Notes under the pieces: generated by a model
What the model saw: the letters and a program-made list of their open reading frames with translations, nothing else
Database searches by the model: none
What the model was told of the DNA's origin: nothing
Translations under genes and position numbers: made by a program
Shown: positions 1 to 11,958 of the stretch, piece after piece
How positions within the stretch are numbered: the stretch's first letter is position 1
Layout: each line of letters begins with the position of its first letter
Source of the DNA: Stratiolaelaps scimitus
Taxonomy: Eukaryota; Arthropoda; Arachnida; Mesostigmata; Laelapidae
Length of the DNA: 64,000 bases
Reading direction: 5' to 3'
Assembly: GCA_019614645.1 (NCBI GenBank)
Contig: JABWDB010000021.1
Span: 2,170,001 to 2,234,000 of the forward strand

Positions 1-337
1 AAATCGTATCGTTGGTAAAATGGAAGATTCTGTTGAATAGATGAATTGTATGTAGAAATGTATTAATTTACCTTTATACAGTAGATGAACTCTATTTCAT
101 ACCGTTAAATAATTGATAAATAAATTTACAGTGAGATACAGGTCAATGAGCGCACACGGAGACATTAGAACAATGATATCAGAGCTCCACCTACACAATT
201 TTCACTTCTATGAAAAAATTCACAAATGGGCATTTCCTGTTTTACTTTGATTACGTATTTGGTACGTGTGATTACACGTTAACCAGTCCGTAACACTTAA
301 AGGCAATTGTATCTTAATTGCAAAGTATGTATCCTAC

Positions 338-478
338 CTTGAGTAGGTCTTTAGTAGCGCAGTCTAGTTGCTTCTTAAAGAACTCCAGCACGGCATCTAC
401 GGTTTTTTCTGGGTCATGGTTACAACTCTTGAAAAGAGTATCTACCTCCTTAAGAGGTCTCTCAATCAAATCTTGCAT
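338..478 (-). CDS. 5' coding exon of an unrecognised gene, partial
   Basis: The exon opens after an acceptor (TTAACAG) at 490 and ends in a donor AAG|GTAGGA at 338/337. The first ATG inside it, at 478, starts 47 codons that run in phase to the donor (MQDLIERPLK...). The peptide is mostly charged and helix-like (DAVLEFFKKQLDC) with no recognisable domain. The acceptor upstream of the ATG implies a non-coding 5' exon further right on this strand. Downstream exons lie beyond the left edge of the window. I do not recognise the family. The donor and acceptor are visible; that the exon is used is inference. Confidence 0.4.
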
Positions 479-489
479 TTTGCAATTCC

Positions 490-2210
490 CTGTTAAGACC
501 ATTAACGTTAAGCAATTAGAGAATCCCTTTGCGACACGGTACACACAGCCGACTTGGGCTTTCCATGTGTGATGGAGCTTTTGGCGCCATTCTTACGGCA
601 GCAAATAGAAGGTTCGGCCTATCGCAATATTATCACGATTAACGACAAATGTTAACACAGAAAATGCTGTTCTATCCACAATTAAACATGCTAATCCTGA
701 GACGAGTTTGTTAAGTCCAGTACTAACGCAAGTACATAATAAACTATAATTATTTATTGTTTAATTATTAGAGATTATGTTTAATGTAAAGCTTCTATCT
801 CTGTACGTGATTCGATTTTCCGGAGTGAAGATAGAGACAACGAGAGGACAACGAGAGTTCTTCTTCTTCTTCGCTCTGTGTGTGTGCTTTATCGATACGC
901 GAATGTTTGATTGACACACACGCCAAGATGATTTGTACACGTTTCACAATTCGCTGTGGCGGTCTTTATAACAGTGAGGGCTTTTAACAAATCATATTTC
1001 GAGCTTGTGGGCAGCGATGGAAAACTTGAAATATCTTTTCGAAAGCCAATTTATATCAACAATACTATAGAAACACGATTTTGTAGTCAGCAAAGGGACT
1101 CAACGATAAGAAAAAATATTATATAATATACACATGATAATTCACATATTTTGTTTGTGGCTCACTTATGGGTATGAATACAATCGACTATCTTGGAACA
1201 CAACACCAGGCACATGTACTGCGTTTAAATCCTTGCTGAGTCCACTGAAGGGCATCGATGTGCTATTTCAAGTAGGCGCACCATATCACAGAACAATACA
1301 GAGAGATATCTGGGAACTACTAGACCCTTATATGTGTAGAAATTAGTTGTATGGAAATAGTATTTTTCTATGCTATGTTTACACACACTAATAAACAAGA
1401 TATAACTAGCACTAACTTCGTATCAGAGCTAATGAACACATGAATCTTGAACTTGAGGGGTAAGGCTAATGTTGATGTAGATACTGTTTACGTACCGATG
1501 TTAGACGCAGCATATTTCTCAACAAATTAGATTCAATGGTTCAATTATGTCATACCTTTTGAACTGAATCTATAGATAAGTGACGTTTTACTTTATTCTA
1601 TTATAGTTATTATAATCCCGTGATGTCACCAAGGTACATGTTTGGTGTCTTCGGTCATACATAATGAGTCACTCTGCATAATGAGTCTACTGCGAATCAA
1701 ACTTTGTACCTCAATTGCCCTATATTGCCCCCGAATTAGTAGATATAATTGCCCTATATATTTGTTTTCTTATGACTCTATAATTGGAACAATAGATCTG
1801 ACTTAAAAACATCACCCCTGCCTCGGATGCCAGTATTGTCGGGAGTATCAGTAAGTTTTCAAATTTAATAATCATGTGATACCTCATACAAAAATAATCT
1901 GGAGAAGTAATTTCCAAAAGAAAGACGAAATAGGCTACTCAGAGTCTAATAAATGGGGATGTGATGAAACTGGAAAATGAATTTCACTGACTCTTTTGTA
2001 TGGGTCTCGCGCGAATGTTGTATCTGTTTAGTCATCCATACACCGACTACAGACGTCCGAGAGGGGGTTATGGTCAGACTCTGCTGTTTCAAAATATCCG
2101 ACTCGAGTGGCGCGATAATTGGGCTATCAAGTTTAATTAGCAGTTCACGAAATATTCACTGCAAAATTGTCCGCATTGAGATTTCAATATCGAGCTACCG
2201 CGTATATATA
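490..2210. other. Intergenic/intronic AT-rich DNA, nothing assignable
   Basis: Short open frames here lack ATG context, splice sites and recognisable motifs. A TTCTTCTTCTTC tract near 860 and a GTGTGTGTG stretch near 880 are the only simple-sequence features seen. Confidence 0.5.
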
Positions 2211-3450
2211 CAGTGGTGGGCGTAAACGTCAGGCGCCCCTATTTTTCAACAAATCGTTACAAGGAGCACACATTTGAGGAATTTATTCTATATCAGATTA
2301 ATGTACGTATTAAATAACATACACACCACAAACAACAGCGCTTATAACGTCGCAACACCCTGCTACAATAAAATGTGTCATCATTCGGAAAATGTGTTTA
2401 AAATAATAAGGCACCTTCAGTTATCGAGTGTTCTCGCTGGACTAATCCAGTTTGTGTTAAGCATTCACGCTGTACTGTAGTCATGGGACACGCTTCAAGC
2501 CTTACTGATACAGAAAAAGCAGTTATGACTGCTTTACACCGAGCAGGAAAGACGAGGGCTGCAAGTGCTAGAGAAACTGGCAGAAGTCGTTGCGTAGTGC
2601 ACAATTATTGACGTAGTCCATTGACGTATGGTACTAATAAGTCTAAAGGACGTCCACGAAAGATCAGCCAGCGAGCTGCGATGCACATTTATCGATTGGC
2701 CTCGAATTCGACCATAAGTGTGAACCTAGTAGGCATGAGTTAAAGCCTCAGGTTCATAAATTAGCATTTTAAAGGACAATTAAGCGTTATCCGCATATCA
2801 TATGGGCGCAAATGAAAACAAGACAGCGTCTTCCACGAGGTCACATGACTGCCCGACTAAATTTCGCCCGCAACAATATGTCAACGTTTCTTAAAGAATA
2901 TCTTGTGGGTGCACATCTATCTAAAAGGTGCTGTGTTGTTTCAGATCATCTTCAGTGACGAAAAGAAGTTCAAGTTGGACGGGCCAGATGGATTTAACAG
3001 TTATTGGCATGGTGTACGTAAAGAGCCCCGGTACTTCTCGAAACGCAATTTCGGTGGCTGAACCGTTATGGTTTGGGGAGCTTTCATCTTTCTTGGTGGA
3101 CTTCCACTCGCCTTCATCTCATCTCGAATAAATAGCGAAGACTATCAGCAGATGTCCCCCTACTACCGTTTAGGAACAGATTTCGTCAACTGCCAATGGT
3201 TTTCCAACACGATAACGCTTCAATTCACGGCAGCGCTAGTACACCCTGAAACCCTAGAGTGGCCAGTATGTTCACCTGATCTCAGGAGTCAGCCGCAACA
3301 AAAATCTCAACGCGACGAGAGAACTCTATCCTGAAAACGTCCAATCTGTAAACGATATTTTATAACAATTCCTTCGAGGCAACCCTTGCAGCGATCAATA
3401 TGCATTTGAGAAAAGGACGCTTTCACAGCGAGCAAGAGAGACAATATTAA
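2211..3450 (+). mobile_element. Decayed Tc1-like (Tc1/mariner superfamily) DNA transposon
   Basis: The left end follows a TA as CAGTGGTGGGCGTAAACG, which looks like a Tc1-type terminus. A transposase reading frame starts at 2483 (MGHASSLTDTEKAV) and is stopped by TGA at 2609. In the same frame it continues with a GRPRK linker (GRPR-like motif between the two helix-turn-helix halves) and then shifts frame. The catalytic domain is recognisable near 2944-3090 (FSDEKKFKLDGPDGF, YWH, MVWGAF), with QHDNA around 3195 and WPVCSPDL around 3260. The final catalytic acid of the DD34E triad is not in frame. I found no matching right inverted repeat. Several stops and frameshifts mark it as inactive. Confidence 0.85.
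2483..3440 (+). pseudogene. Tc1-like transposase pseudogene
   Basis: The normal protein is a roughly 340-residue DDE transposase that cuts and pastes the element at TA sites. Here an in-frame TGA comes after 42 codons, at least two frameshifts follow, and another stop sits inside the catalytic domain (after FSKRNFGG). Recognisable blocks in order are the N-terminal HTH, the GRPRK linker, an RYPHIIW-type second HTH and the DEKKF catalytic block. The QHDNA block carries the second Asp, and the last block is SPDL. No active product can be made from this copy. Confidence 0.8.
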
Positions 3451-4408
3451 ATAAACCGTTTTGAGAAGCAATGAGATGAAAGATAGAAAAATAAAGGGGA
3501 GCTATAATTGGAACAAGCAAAAAAAAGTGACAGGGAGAGAGCAGAAGCCGATACAGAATAGATCGAGATTTCCAACGGCGACTGAAATCGGATGGTTGGC
3601 AAGTAAATTAAATGACGATGGATACTCACGACCCAATAGTAACTATCAACAATTCAAAGAAATAATCAGCTGATGGTTATTTACATGTATAAAATTTATT
3701 GGTACAGAATTACAACTAATTAGGGTTTCTACAGATCGATACTCTCGGATATACAACGGATGTTAATGCAAGCTCTAAACAACTAAAAAGGCTCTGGCTC
3801 AAGAACCTCAGGGCTTTGATAGCCAAACAAGACGTTATAATAAACATTGCTGCACATGGCTTCGTTGTCGATATACTGCGGCAGTCGAAAATTTTCAACC
3901 TTCGCGTTTATCATATGCCTCCCAGTTTCACGAACACTGCCAGCCGCTACCGGGGTTCGTATACGATGCTGAAATTATGTTTTTAAAAATCCATTAGGTT
4001 TGTATAATTGAAAAGTGGATTCAATTACTTGAATTCACTCTCACGGTGGTATGTACTTGTTTGTGAAGGCGGAAACGTCTCAACGCCGATATCATTGTTT
4101 TTCCTGCAGCACAATGGGGCCAATTTCGAGTCCAATACGAGTAGGAAGTGTAATAATATTCAAATTGGAAACGTAACAACTTACGACAACTTGCGGTGAT
4201 CCACAGACCATGACCACATGTTTGTAATCATTAACTAGTAAATTATTATGCCACAAAACTTGTGAATTAAGTGAAAAATAATAATTAAGACATTTAGCAA
4301 ATTTCTTCGCGTCCTTCTTGTCATGCTTACAAATGGTAGGAGTGGATTGATGTGTACAAAGATGTACGTATTCTTGCTGAAATTGTAGTACATTCGAACG
4401 GGCACCAC
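3451..4408. other. Non-coding stretch, nothing assignable
   Basis: AT-rich DNA between the transposon remnant and the next exon. Short frames on both strands have no motif or splice support. Confidence 0.45.
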
Positions 4409-6645
4409 CTTGTTCACCGCAGCGCATGCGATCACCAGGCACGTGATGACCACTATGCAAATCGACGTCTCCGTCTCGCTGAAACCTCTAAGCTCTTTTT
4501 TGGGTCTGTTATTCTCAAGTGAATCAGATCCATGATGGAGAATCCCGCTCTTTTCTATGAGTTCGTTAAGACTCTTCCCCACCGGCTCCAGTAGATCTGG
4601 AAGTGAAGCAAGCCAAGACTATTTTATCTTCTTTTTTTATTATTATTGTATTTATCTCATCGAAATTGTTGAAAATTTGATACTTCCAATAGTGTCCTGA
4701 TATGTTTGGCACGAATCGTGGCTCGTATATGTTTGGCCATGAAGGCGTCGAAAGTTGCTGCTTTGCATTGCTTTGCTTAAAGAACGTCTAAAATATAGTT
4801 ATAAAAAAAGGTTCATACAAACGTCTAACAGGACATGCCCACCACTTTATGTTACATCTACAAGTTATCATCTCATTCAAGGAAGCTGCTAATAAACGAT
4901 TTAACATCGGTGGTGCTTTCTTCATCACTTTCGAGTTGTTTGTGGAGCTCGTAGTCTTGACTCGTGACCTGTTTTTTTTTATAAAATATAGCTTCCGAAG
5001 ATGACTCTATAAAAATCAAGTTTGTACAAGTGTGTCAGATACTTCACATAGCTATTCTGATTAGATTATTGTATCGTCCTCGAATCCTCCATCCGCTGCT
5101 ATGTGTGCATTGAACACCGCTCTTCAAATTACGTCACATCATCTCTCTTGTTTAATTGCGCTATGATCAACTTTTACTCATTATTCGACAAAGAAAAAAA
5201 CATTCAAACTAGCTGATTACGTATGCCAGTGTAACTAAATTCTGGGTGTTACAATAGTATATTTTAGAGATAGTAAATTCGTTCGCCTTTTAGTTTTGGT
5301 GAAGCATGAATTCCATTGGCTAACGGAATTAATTGAGATAAACGACCACCACTTTGTGGCCTAGTAATCTATTATAGAGCACAACATATTAAACGGAAAT
5401 CTTACTGTCTCTCTTGGCCAAAAATAAAACATATTTATCTTCTTTTGTAATTGGGGATCCTTGCATAATAAGTAGCAGACAACTTGCTTTACTAATAGCA
5501 GGTCAACGGTATGAATCCATTGATAATTTATTTGGCTAATTACTTATAGACATTTGGGATAGCAGACAGCGCTTCTGTTTCCGTAATCCCTGTTTCTCTA
5601 ATATGATTAATTGAAAGCGCGCAAAGCTCTTTATCAATGCAAACAAACTCACGAAGACTAATATAGTACCATAACCTGGTGGTATCAATTCCACTGAGGC
5701 TGGTACTGGTGCCCCATGGACATTAACCTATATTCTTAGCTTTGTGACGTTTAACAAGGAGAGACCATCCATCAATACTTTACCGATGTCCAGATTTCTT
5801 AGGAAGTGCAAGGATAGACCAACGACCCAAGAGAGGACGCCTGCTGCCGATATATTCAGATATCTTTGAAACGTTGTTTTGTAGACGATCTCTAGGTCAG
5901 GGCTCAGTGCAAGGCCATCCCTCTTAGCTGTCACTACATCAGAAGGCCTAGAGCGAGCGACGAATTTGATGAAAGAACGGTGATTTCCTTCTTGACGGCA
6001 GAATCGATGCCCTAGGTTCTGCAAATATGAACAGTACAGAGACGCACAGTTCGATTGGTTATGGACCATATATAGGAAAATAGAAATGGTTGTAACATCG
6101 GCTCTGAATGAAAAATCGATCAGTTGGACAAAAAGAGAATACAATAGGTACCTCATCTTTAATAGTTTATTATTATGAATAAATGTTTGCCTGTTATTGT
6201 TCATTTAAATTGTTGCGAAAACAGTATTAAAATATATCGAGCTAACACACATTGGTCTTATTGTATGTACATGTCATAAATATAATTTCATAGGATTTGC
6301 ATTTATCTTTCCCAGTATATCCACTCGTTCACCGAAATAATACAGAATGTGGGAAAATTAGCCAGACACGCAAATATCAACAACAATAATAACCAGGTCA
6401 GGCAGCCCCGCAAACTCCAGAAATCCAGGATTAGTCATTCGTATTTACATTTTTGTCGGTATACAATGCTGATTACATTTTTATAGCAGTGGGCGACGCC
6501 CTGGTCTTAAAGACATAAGAACGGGCTCCCATAGTCGCGCAGTTGAATAGTTGATGTGTTTTCGATGTCCTTCTACATCTACTCGAGAGATGCAAAATTT
6601 CGCCAAATTTTCCCCGGCTAATTCAACAGGTTTGGGCAAGGTAAA
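4409..6645 (-). CDS. Unrecognised two-segment membrane protein, three phase-compatible exons (partial)
   Basis: Three minus-strand exons join without breaking frame: 6645-6583 (donor CTCGA|GTAGAT), 6018-5784 (acceptor TTTGCAG, donor ATCG|GTAAAG) and 4596-4409 (acceptor CACTTCCAG, donor AAG|GTGGTG). The joined peptide has a hydrophilic N-terminal part (GENLAKFCISR, then RFCRQEGNHRSF). A hydrophobic segment follows (ISAAGVLSWVVGLSLHFL), then a polar linker (ELIEKSGILHHGSDSLENN) and a second hydrophobic segment (SICIVVITCLVIACAAV). That suggests two membrane spans or a hairpin. The start codon and 3' exons were not found, and the last donor is weak. I do not recognise the family. Phase agreement across two introns is the main support. 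Confidence 0.4.
4597..5783 (-). other. Putative intron of the preceding gene
   Basis: About 1.2 kb of AT-rich DNA with poly-T tracts and no convincing open frame, bounded by the GTAAAG donor and CACTTCCAG acceptor of the unrecognised membrane-protein gene. Confidence 0.35.
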
Positions 6646-7141
6646 CTGCGTTGGAAAACTATTTTTAAACCAAACACTAAACAAGAGCTCCTTTGAGCCC
6701 AGAATGTGTACAATTCTGTTTTAACCTAAAATGATCAAACTGCGAAATGAAATATTTGTCCTTCATTTTTAGAGTAGACACAACAAATATTGTTTATGAA
6801 AGCTCTTAAGTATTATCGTCTGATCTGCATATTTTCACGTTATGAAGAATGCGGATTCGAAGGAAATGTAACTAGGTCTTTTCAATATGTAACAGTTGGA
6901 CTCAACAGGATGGCATACACGGGCGATTTAGACAAGGGTGTGCTCGTTTCCTTTGTCTGGGGATAACAGTTAATTTTGCCTAAATCTATTGAGCCAATGC
7001 CAAATTACAATGAAAAACGTCAAAGTTTTGCCCACACGAGGGCGTATCGGACGTCGAAAATTCATCAGTCCTTCAATATAGCTAACACCTTAATCAGCAT
7101 CATTAACCCCGGCCAAAAACAAGGTGAACATTTCTTTGTAG

Positions 7142-7142
<1 letters not shown>

Positions 7143-7195
<53 letters not shown>
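7143..7195. repeat. (TA)n microsatellite
   Basis: An almost pure TA dinucleotide run of about 26 units downstream of PRORP. Any IYIYIY-type frame through it is an artefact. Confidence 0.97.
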
Positions 7196-7198
<3 letters not shown>

Positions 7199-7267
7199 AC
7201 TAGCATATATTCTGGATACGAGATTATCGATACCCAATACACTGAATGTTGTCAGTCTCACCTAAGT

Positions 7268-8758
7268 CTACCTATATCGAACGCAGGCCCAGCGGTCGTG
7301 ATCAAGTTGGCCCTGAACTTCTTCAAGTTTCCTAAACATGGGAATATGCCAGCCTCCCCGATCCTTTTGGGCAACTATGTCATGTTGCAACGGCGTACAG
7401 CCTATTTGTCTATGACGAGTGTTCAGCCATAGAGAGAATAATCGCACAGCCTGCATATCGGGCCTTTCCTGATCCTTTAAACCTGACCGGGACTTCACCG
7501 AACTCAGACCCAGCGTGAACTTGTGATCCCGAAAGTGATCCGAGGTCACGATCGTACAACGTGGGTGACTGTACAGACACGCCAAGAACATAAACGGATC
7601 ATCCCGGCTTAGGTCTTGCGTCGTGTAGACACGCACATCACGAGGCAGTCGTTTCATTCCTGGCCAGCCCCTCATATGTATCCGTCCGATTATAAGCACG
7701 CGCTTCCCCTCCTGGTTTACGATTCGTCGTGCCTCCTCTGCAACACGACTTTCGCCAAGCCGATAGCCGATGTTGAGTCCGTCTAGGATCACGTCGAACG
7801 GACCCTGCTGTTTTATGAAACTCTCGAATTGGGCAAACTCTTTTGGCGTCGTGGTCTGGAAGATATTGCTCTCTTTCCTCAGGAGTCGCGTTCGCACTAA
7901 CTCACGAAGTTGTTCAAGCTCGCCTGAGAGGAATTTCCTGGGTGACATCAGGCTAGTTCTGCAGTTTGGGCACACCGAGGGCCGTATAATCGACACCAGC
8001 TTGACATCAAAGAGTGGGTGCCACCCTGGGCTAGAAATAAGATCCTTGCTAATTTGCAGCTGCATACTAGCGATCATCTCCAAAAGTCGGTCAGCAGTGT
8101 TCAACGTTGCGAGAGCTGGCTCGCACTCTAATCCCGGCGAAACAGGTTCTGTAGAGTACAGCTGATTGCACCATTCTATAGCTTCATCTATTCGACGCTC
8201 TTCGAACAATTTCTGTACGACACGCCGCATGGCCGCTACTGGCGGCTTTCCTACCTCACTTATGCTGTGAATGAGGGTGATGGCATCCCTCCACTGATCG
8301 GTTTTGCACAAACCGTCCACGAGATATACCGTCGAGTTCCCATCGAACAGCGTACCATTTCGTTTTTTGAGATACTGCCAGGTATTGAGGATCACGTCAG
8401 CTTTACCGCAATGTCGTATGTAAAGTGCTACCAGAGGAACAGATAAATTGTCTAAGCCGTGGTGCTGCACAAAGTCACGAAGCAACCCAGACTTCTCGTT
8501 TTTTGCCAAACTCCTTATTACCATACTGGCAAAGGATTGGCCAGAAAAACCAGAAGCACGGTCGATCTGTGAAAAATGCTCTCTGACAAGGCGAGGGAAC
8601 TCTGTCTCCCGCAGGTCATTCCAAGATACTGAGTCCTTTTTGACCACGGCATCATATATTTTATCTTCCAATGTTGGTAATAGCGAAGCCGCTACGTTGG
8701 TTCTCGTCGATGATAGTCGAACACCACGACGCGAAACAGCCCGGAGTAACGTCTGCAT
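7268..8758 (-). CDS. PRORP: Mitochondrial RNase P catalytic subunit (PRORP/MRPP3)
   Basis: Protein-only RNase P nuclease that cuts the 5' leader from mitochondrial tRNA precursors; in animals it works with TRMT10C and HSD17B10 (known for the family). One coding exon encodes 496 residues from ATG (MQTLLRAVSRRGVRLSS), an Arg/Ser-rich presequence typical of matrix import. An upstream TTG codon in frame is not a credible start. A helical PPR-like region fills residues ~60-250. CPNC (~264) gives two zinc ligands, and the C-terminal GWHIP His and WAC Cys would be the other two. The NYN nuclease domain shows DGLN (~326), DDPF (~386) and SDHFRDH (~406), which hold the metal-binding aspartates, so the active site looks intact. 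An acceptor (TTGTAATTGCAG) 16 bases upstream of the ATG implies a 5'UTR intron. The gene is divergent from WDR74. Confidence 0.95.
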   Translation of the reverse strand: MQTLLRAVSRRGVRLSSTRTNVAASLLPTLEDKIYDAVVKKDSVSWNDLRETEFPRLVREHFSQIDRASGFSGQSFASMVIRSLAKNEKSGLLRDFVQHHGLDNLSVPLVALYIRHCGKADVILNTWQYLKKRNGTLFDGNSTVYLVDGLCKTDQWRDAITLIHSISEVGKPPVAAMRRVVQKLFEERRIDEAIEWCNQLYSTEPVSPGLECEPALATLNTADRLLEMIASMQLQISKDLISSPGWHPLFDVKLVSIIRPSVCPNCRTSLMSPRKFLSGELEQLRELVRTRLLRKESNIFQTTTPKEFAQFESFIKQQGPFDVILDGLNIGYRLGESRVAEEARRIVNQEGKRVLIIGRIHMRGWPGMKRLPRDVRVYTTQDLSRDDPFMFLACLYSHPRCTIVTSDHFRDHKFTLGLSSVKSRSGLKDQERPDMQAVRLFSLWLNTRHRQIGCTPLQHDIVAQKDRGGWHIPMFRKLEEVQGQLDHDRWACVRYR

Positions 8759-9668
8759 CGTGTTATACAATGGGCTGCAATTACAAGAGCATACGAAATG
8801 TTCATGTATATATAAATACCTGAACCGGTCCTGGACAACACAGCGTTGTCTCTAGGCTTTCTGTCTCATCAAAAAGAATTATTACACTAAGCTACATGTT
8901 AGATCACAGAAAGAATCGGATTCATATAGCGTCGGAACGGGTTGAGGTAAGTTCGGGATGCGTTTCAAACATTTCGCCAAGATGCTATGGGCAGTATCGT
9001 AGACAATCTTTTCTTCTCATTTATTTCCTTTCAAAGACCAACCCTATGTTATCACTCGTAATAGTTGGGCTTCTCAAATGCGCTGCGACCGGCACCACGA
9101 ATAATGTTGGCTAAGATCGATTCCCTTCAGCGGTCGACCTCTACGCGATTGAATAACATTTACCCTCTATTTCGTTCAGTAAAAAGATGCCACTAGTATG
9201 CACTTACTTTAAGCAGAGAGCAACGAGAAGACAAAACCGACCACATGTCGCCGCCACGGTACGCGCGTTTGCGGAATTCGCATGAGGCTTACTAGAACAC
9301 CGTGTTTATAGTCGATGACTTAATCGACGGAAAAATAGTGCTAAATTGACGGAATGTCTGGCCTGTGGATCCAAAACTCGCGGTCCACTTCGCCGAGAGC
9401 GGTTGGTCGTAACTTGTGGCCATGCGCCATGAACAACAGCAACTGCTTCTCTAAGAAACCACACAGATTCTCGTTGACAATACGCGGTTGAAACGAGCAA
9501 TAACAACGTCTGGGCGTTCTGTGTTGAGGTCGTTCTTTTGTGTTGTATTTGTATTAGCGTGGCTCTGTGCACATGATCTGAGGAAGCGGTGGAGATTTTG
9601 TGGTGCGGCCAATTGGCTATATTGGAATAACTCCAGTGGAGCAGTAACAGCAATAACAAGGGACAAAC
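8759..9668. promoter_or_regulatory. Shared divergent promoter region between PRORP and WDR74
   Basis: About 0.9 kb separates the two start codons, which face away from each other, and contains the PRORP 5'UTR exon or exons. I see no clear TATA box. Shared control is an inference from the arrangement. Short frames inside have no support. Confidence 0.45.
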
Positions 9669-9913
9669 ATGAGTGCCGGAGTCGGAACAATGTACCACGT
9701 GTATTGCGGAGCAGAGACAGGCTTCCTCAAGGGTGTGAACACGGCTAAGAAGACGTTCCACAATCTCAATAAATCTGCCGACCTAAATAGAAACCACGAA
9801 ATCACAGCACTTCTGTGGGCCAACCCCGAAGAGACTCGTATTCACTGTGCACTGCGAGAACAGGTATGACCCACTGATTGACCCCCACAGCACATAACCA
9901 CATACAGACACAC

Positions 9914-9989
<76 letters not shown>

Positions 9990-11958
9990 GATTCGACGCG
10001 ACGATCATGGCCTTGAAAAAGTTAAGATCTTGAATTACAGTAAAGTGCGTGCTCCATATATGTGGACGGCTACATATATATATAAAAAAACACTTTTCCA
10101 GAATTAGAAGAAATGAGAACTATGTCGAATATGGATGGGTATTCTTTTACTACTGAGACCCCTAAGAACGAGCGCCACACGTCGGCCCCAACATACGAAG
10201 TATAGGAGGAAATAGTTGTGGGTGCCCGAATCACTCCGTAAATGCATCTGCCCATACCTCAAGAAAAACCAATAATGTTCGGATAGGAAAATTCGTTAAA
10301 ACCACACTAATCTTTAAATCCGAGAAACATAACCTGTGTGTTATTCTTATATTTTAGTTACAGATACGTTGGCTTCATGGTTGCGAAATAGAAATAAAAT
10401 ATTTTGGACAAAAGATATCTGCGTAATTTCTAACTTATAGACTTGCACGATTCGACATACCCCTCATTACAATATTTTCCATTATTTTGCAAAGTTGATC
10501 ACCGTTTATAAAGTACTTCGAAATTTACAGGTGGTGAAAACCTACGATGCCCAGACGGGCCTCTTACTTTCCACTGTCGATGTACAGGCTGGTGAAGGGC
10601 CCATTAAGGGTCTCGAAATGATGGACAATGCCCTCGTGACCTGTTCGCAATCGGGCGCGTTCCGTGTATGGCAGCCATCTAAAGAAACAGAGAACACACA
10701 CAAGCCAGCACTGGAGTTAGACGTGGGTTCGGAAGTGTTTAGAATGCGACAGAACCCATTATCGGAGCAGATCTTCGCTACTGGAGGCAAAGAAAATGAG
10801 CTCAAATTGTGGGATGTAAGTGCTGCGGATAAGCCAGTATTTGTAGCTAAGAATGTCCGGAACGACCACCTAGATTTAAGGGTACCTGTCTGGGTAACGG
10901 AGCTACGCTTCTGGGACGATTCGAAGATTGTTGTAGGGACCGGGTACAACAGGATTCGTGTATATGACACCAAGTGTGGCCAGCGAAGACCTGTAGTCGA
11001 AATGCCATTTGACGAATATCCGATCACATCCCTATCGCTTGCGGGCCAGCAGAATCCGAACAGTGTCCTTGTAGGCAACACTCATGGTCGTGTTGCTCTA
11101 TACGATATTCGTAAGCAGCGCATTGTTCATTGTTTTAAAGGGTTCGCTGGTTCGGTACGAGCCGTAGAAGTCCACCCGTCAAAACCGTATGTTGTTTCGT
11201 GCAGTCTTGATCGATTCCTACGCGTTCACGACTTTGAACGACACGTGCTGTTATCTAAAATCTACATGAAGTCCCGTTTAAGTTCACTCCTGCTCCGAAC
11301 GGCTGCGGGAAAACACTCCATTAGACTAGAGGACGAAGAAGAGGAGAAACGACATTCGGAGGAAGATCGAACGATGTCGGTGGAAGGCCGACAGGAGGAT
11401 CAAGATCAAGCGCTTCATCCTGATGACGGAAATGAGAGTGACGATCAACTCTGGGAAAATATGGGTACGTAGTATGTCGTTCGTTTTCACGAAAGTAAAT
11501 TATGATATAAGTGCTCAGCGTAGCTCCGGTGAGCACAGACATTTTCAAATAAATATCCACGCATTTGAGGAATTCGGATAAATTTCTTCGGTTAATGAAA
11601 CCCACCTTTATTCGAGTGCACAACATGCGATTAGTCTGTAGTAGTACAATTTTGAGATTATCGGCAAGACAAGATACCACAAACATCGAACTTCTCGTAC
11701 ACTCTACCTGATCCGGTTGCATGCATTCCTAAATACGTCATAGCGTACGAAACGGTAATAGTCTATTTTTCTGTTTACTATTGGGGTGCAGGTCTCATGA
11801 AGGAGGAAGCTGAAAGCGGCATCGAAAGTGACGATGAAATCAACGAATCGGCGATAATCAGTCACGAACGCCAGAAACGGAAACGCCACCGTCAGAGAAG
11901 GTCCGAAAGGAACAGTGCAGGAACGAAAAAGATTCGACCCGCTGAAGGTCAGCTGTGA
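9669..11958 (+). CDS. WDR74: WD repeat protein 74 (60S ribosome biogenesis)
   Basis: Nucleolar WD40 protein, counterpart of yeast Nsa1. It works with the AAA ATPase NVL and exosome cofactors in pre-60S maturation and pre-rRNA processing (family knowledge). Exons are 9669-9863, 10531-11464 and 11792-11958, with donors CAG|GTATGA and ATGG|GTACGT and acceptors TTTACAG and GGTGCAG. All phases agree and give 431 residues. Family-diagnostic stretches are the ETGFLKGVN N-terminus, MRQNPL, GGKENELKLWD, KNVRNDHLDLRVP, VGNTHG, SCSLDR and the end of the propeller at YMKSRL. The acidic tail ends DDQLWENM and is followed by a basic KRKRHRQRR cluster likely to direct nucleolar import. A second ATG lies 7 codons in. 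An AATAAA at 12410 is a candidate polyadenylation signal. Intron 1 carries a (TA)n tract. Confidence 0.95.
9919..9982. repeat. (TA)n microsatellite in WDR74 intron 1
   Basis: About 30 TA units, broken once near the 3' end (TATTATATAG). Confidence 0.95.

Noticed and set aside
7770..8165. 131-codon plus-strand open frame
   Set aside because: Antisense shadow of the PRORP coding exon.
10542..11081. 179-codon minus-strand open frame
   Set aside because: It is the antisense shadow of WDR74 exon 2, which has clear WD40 homology on the plus strand.
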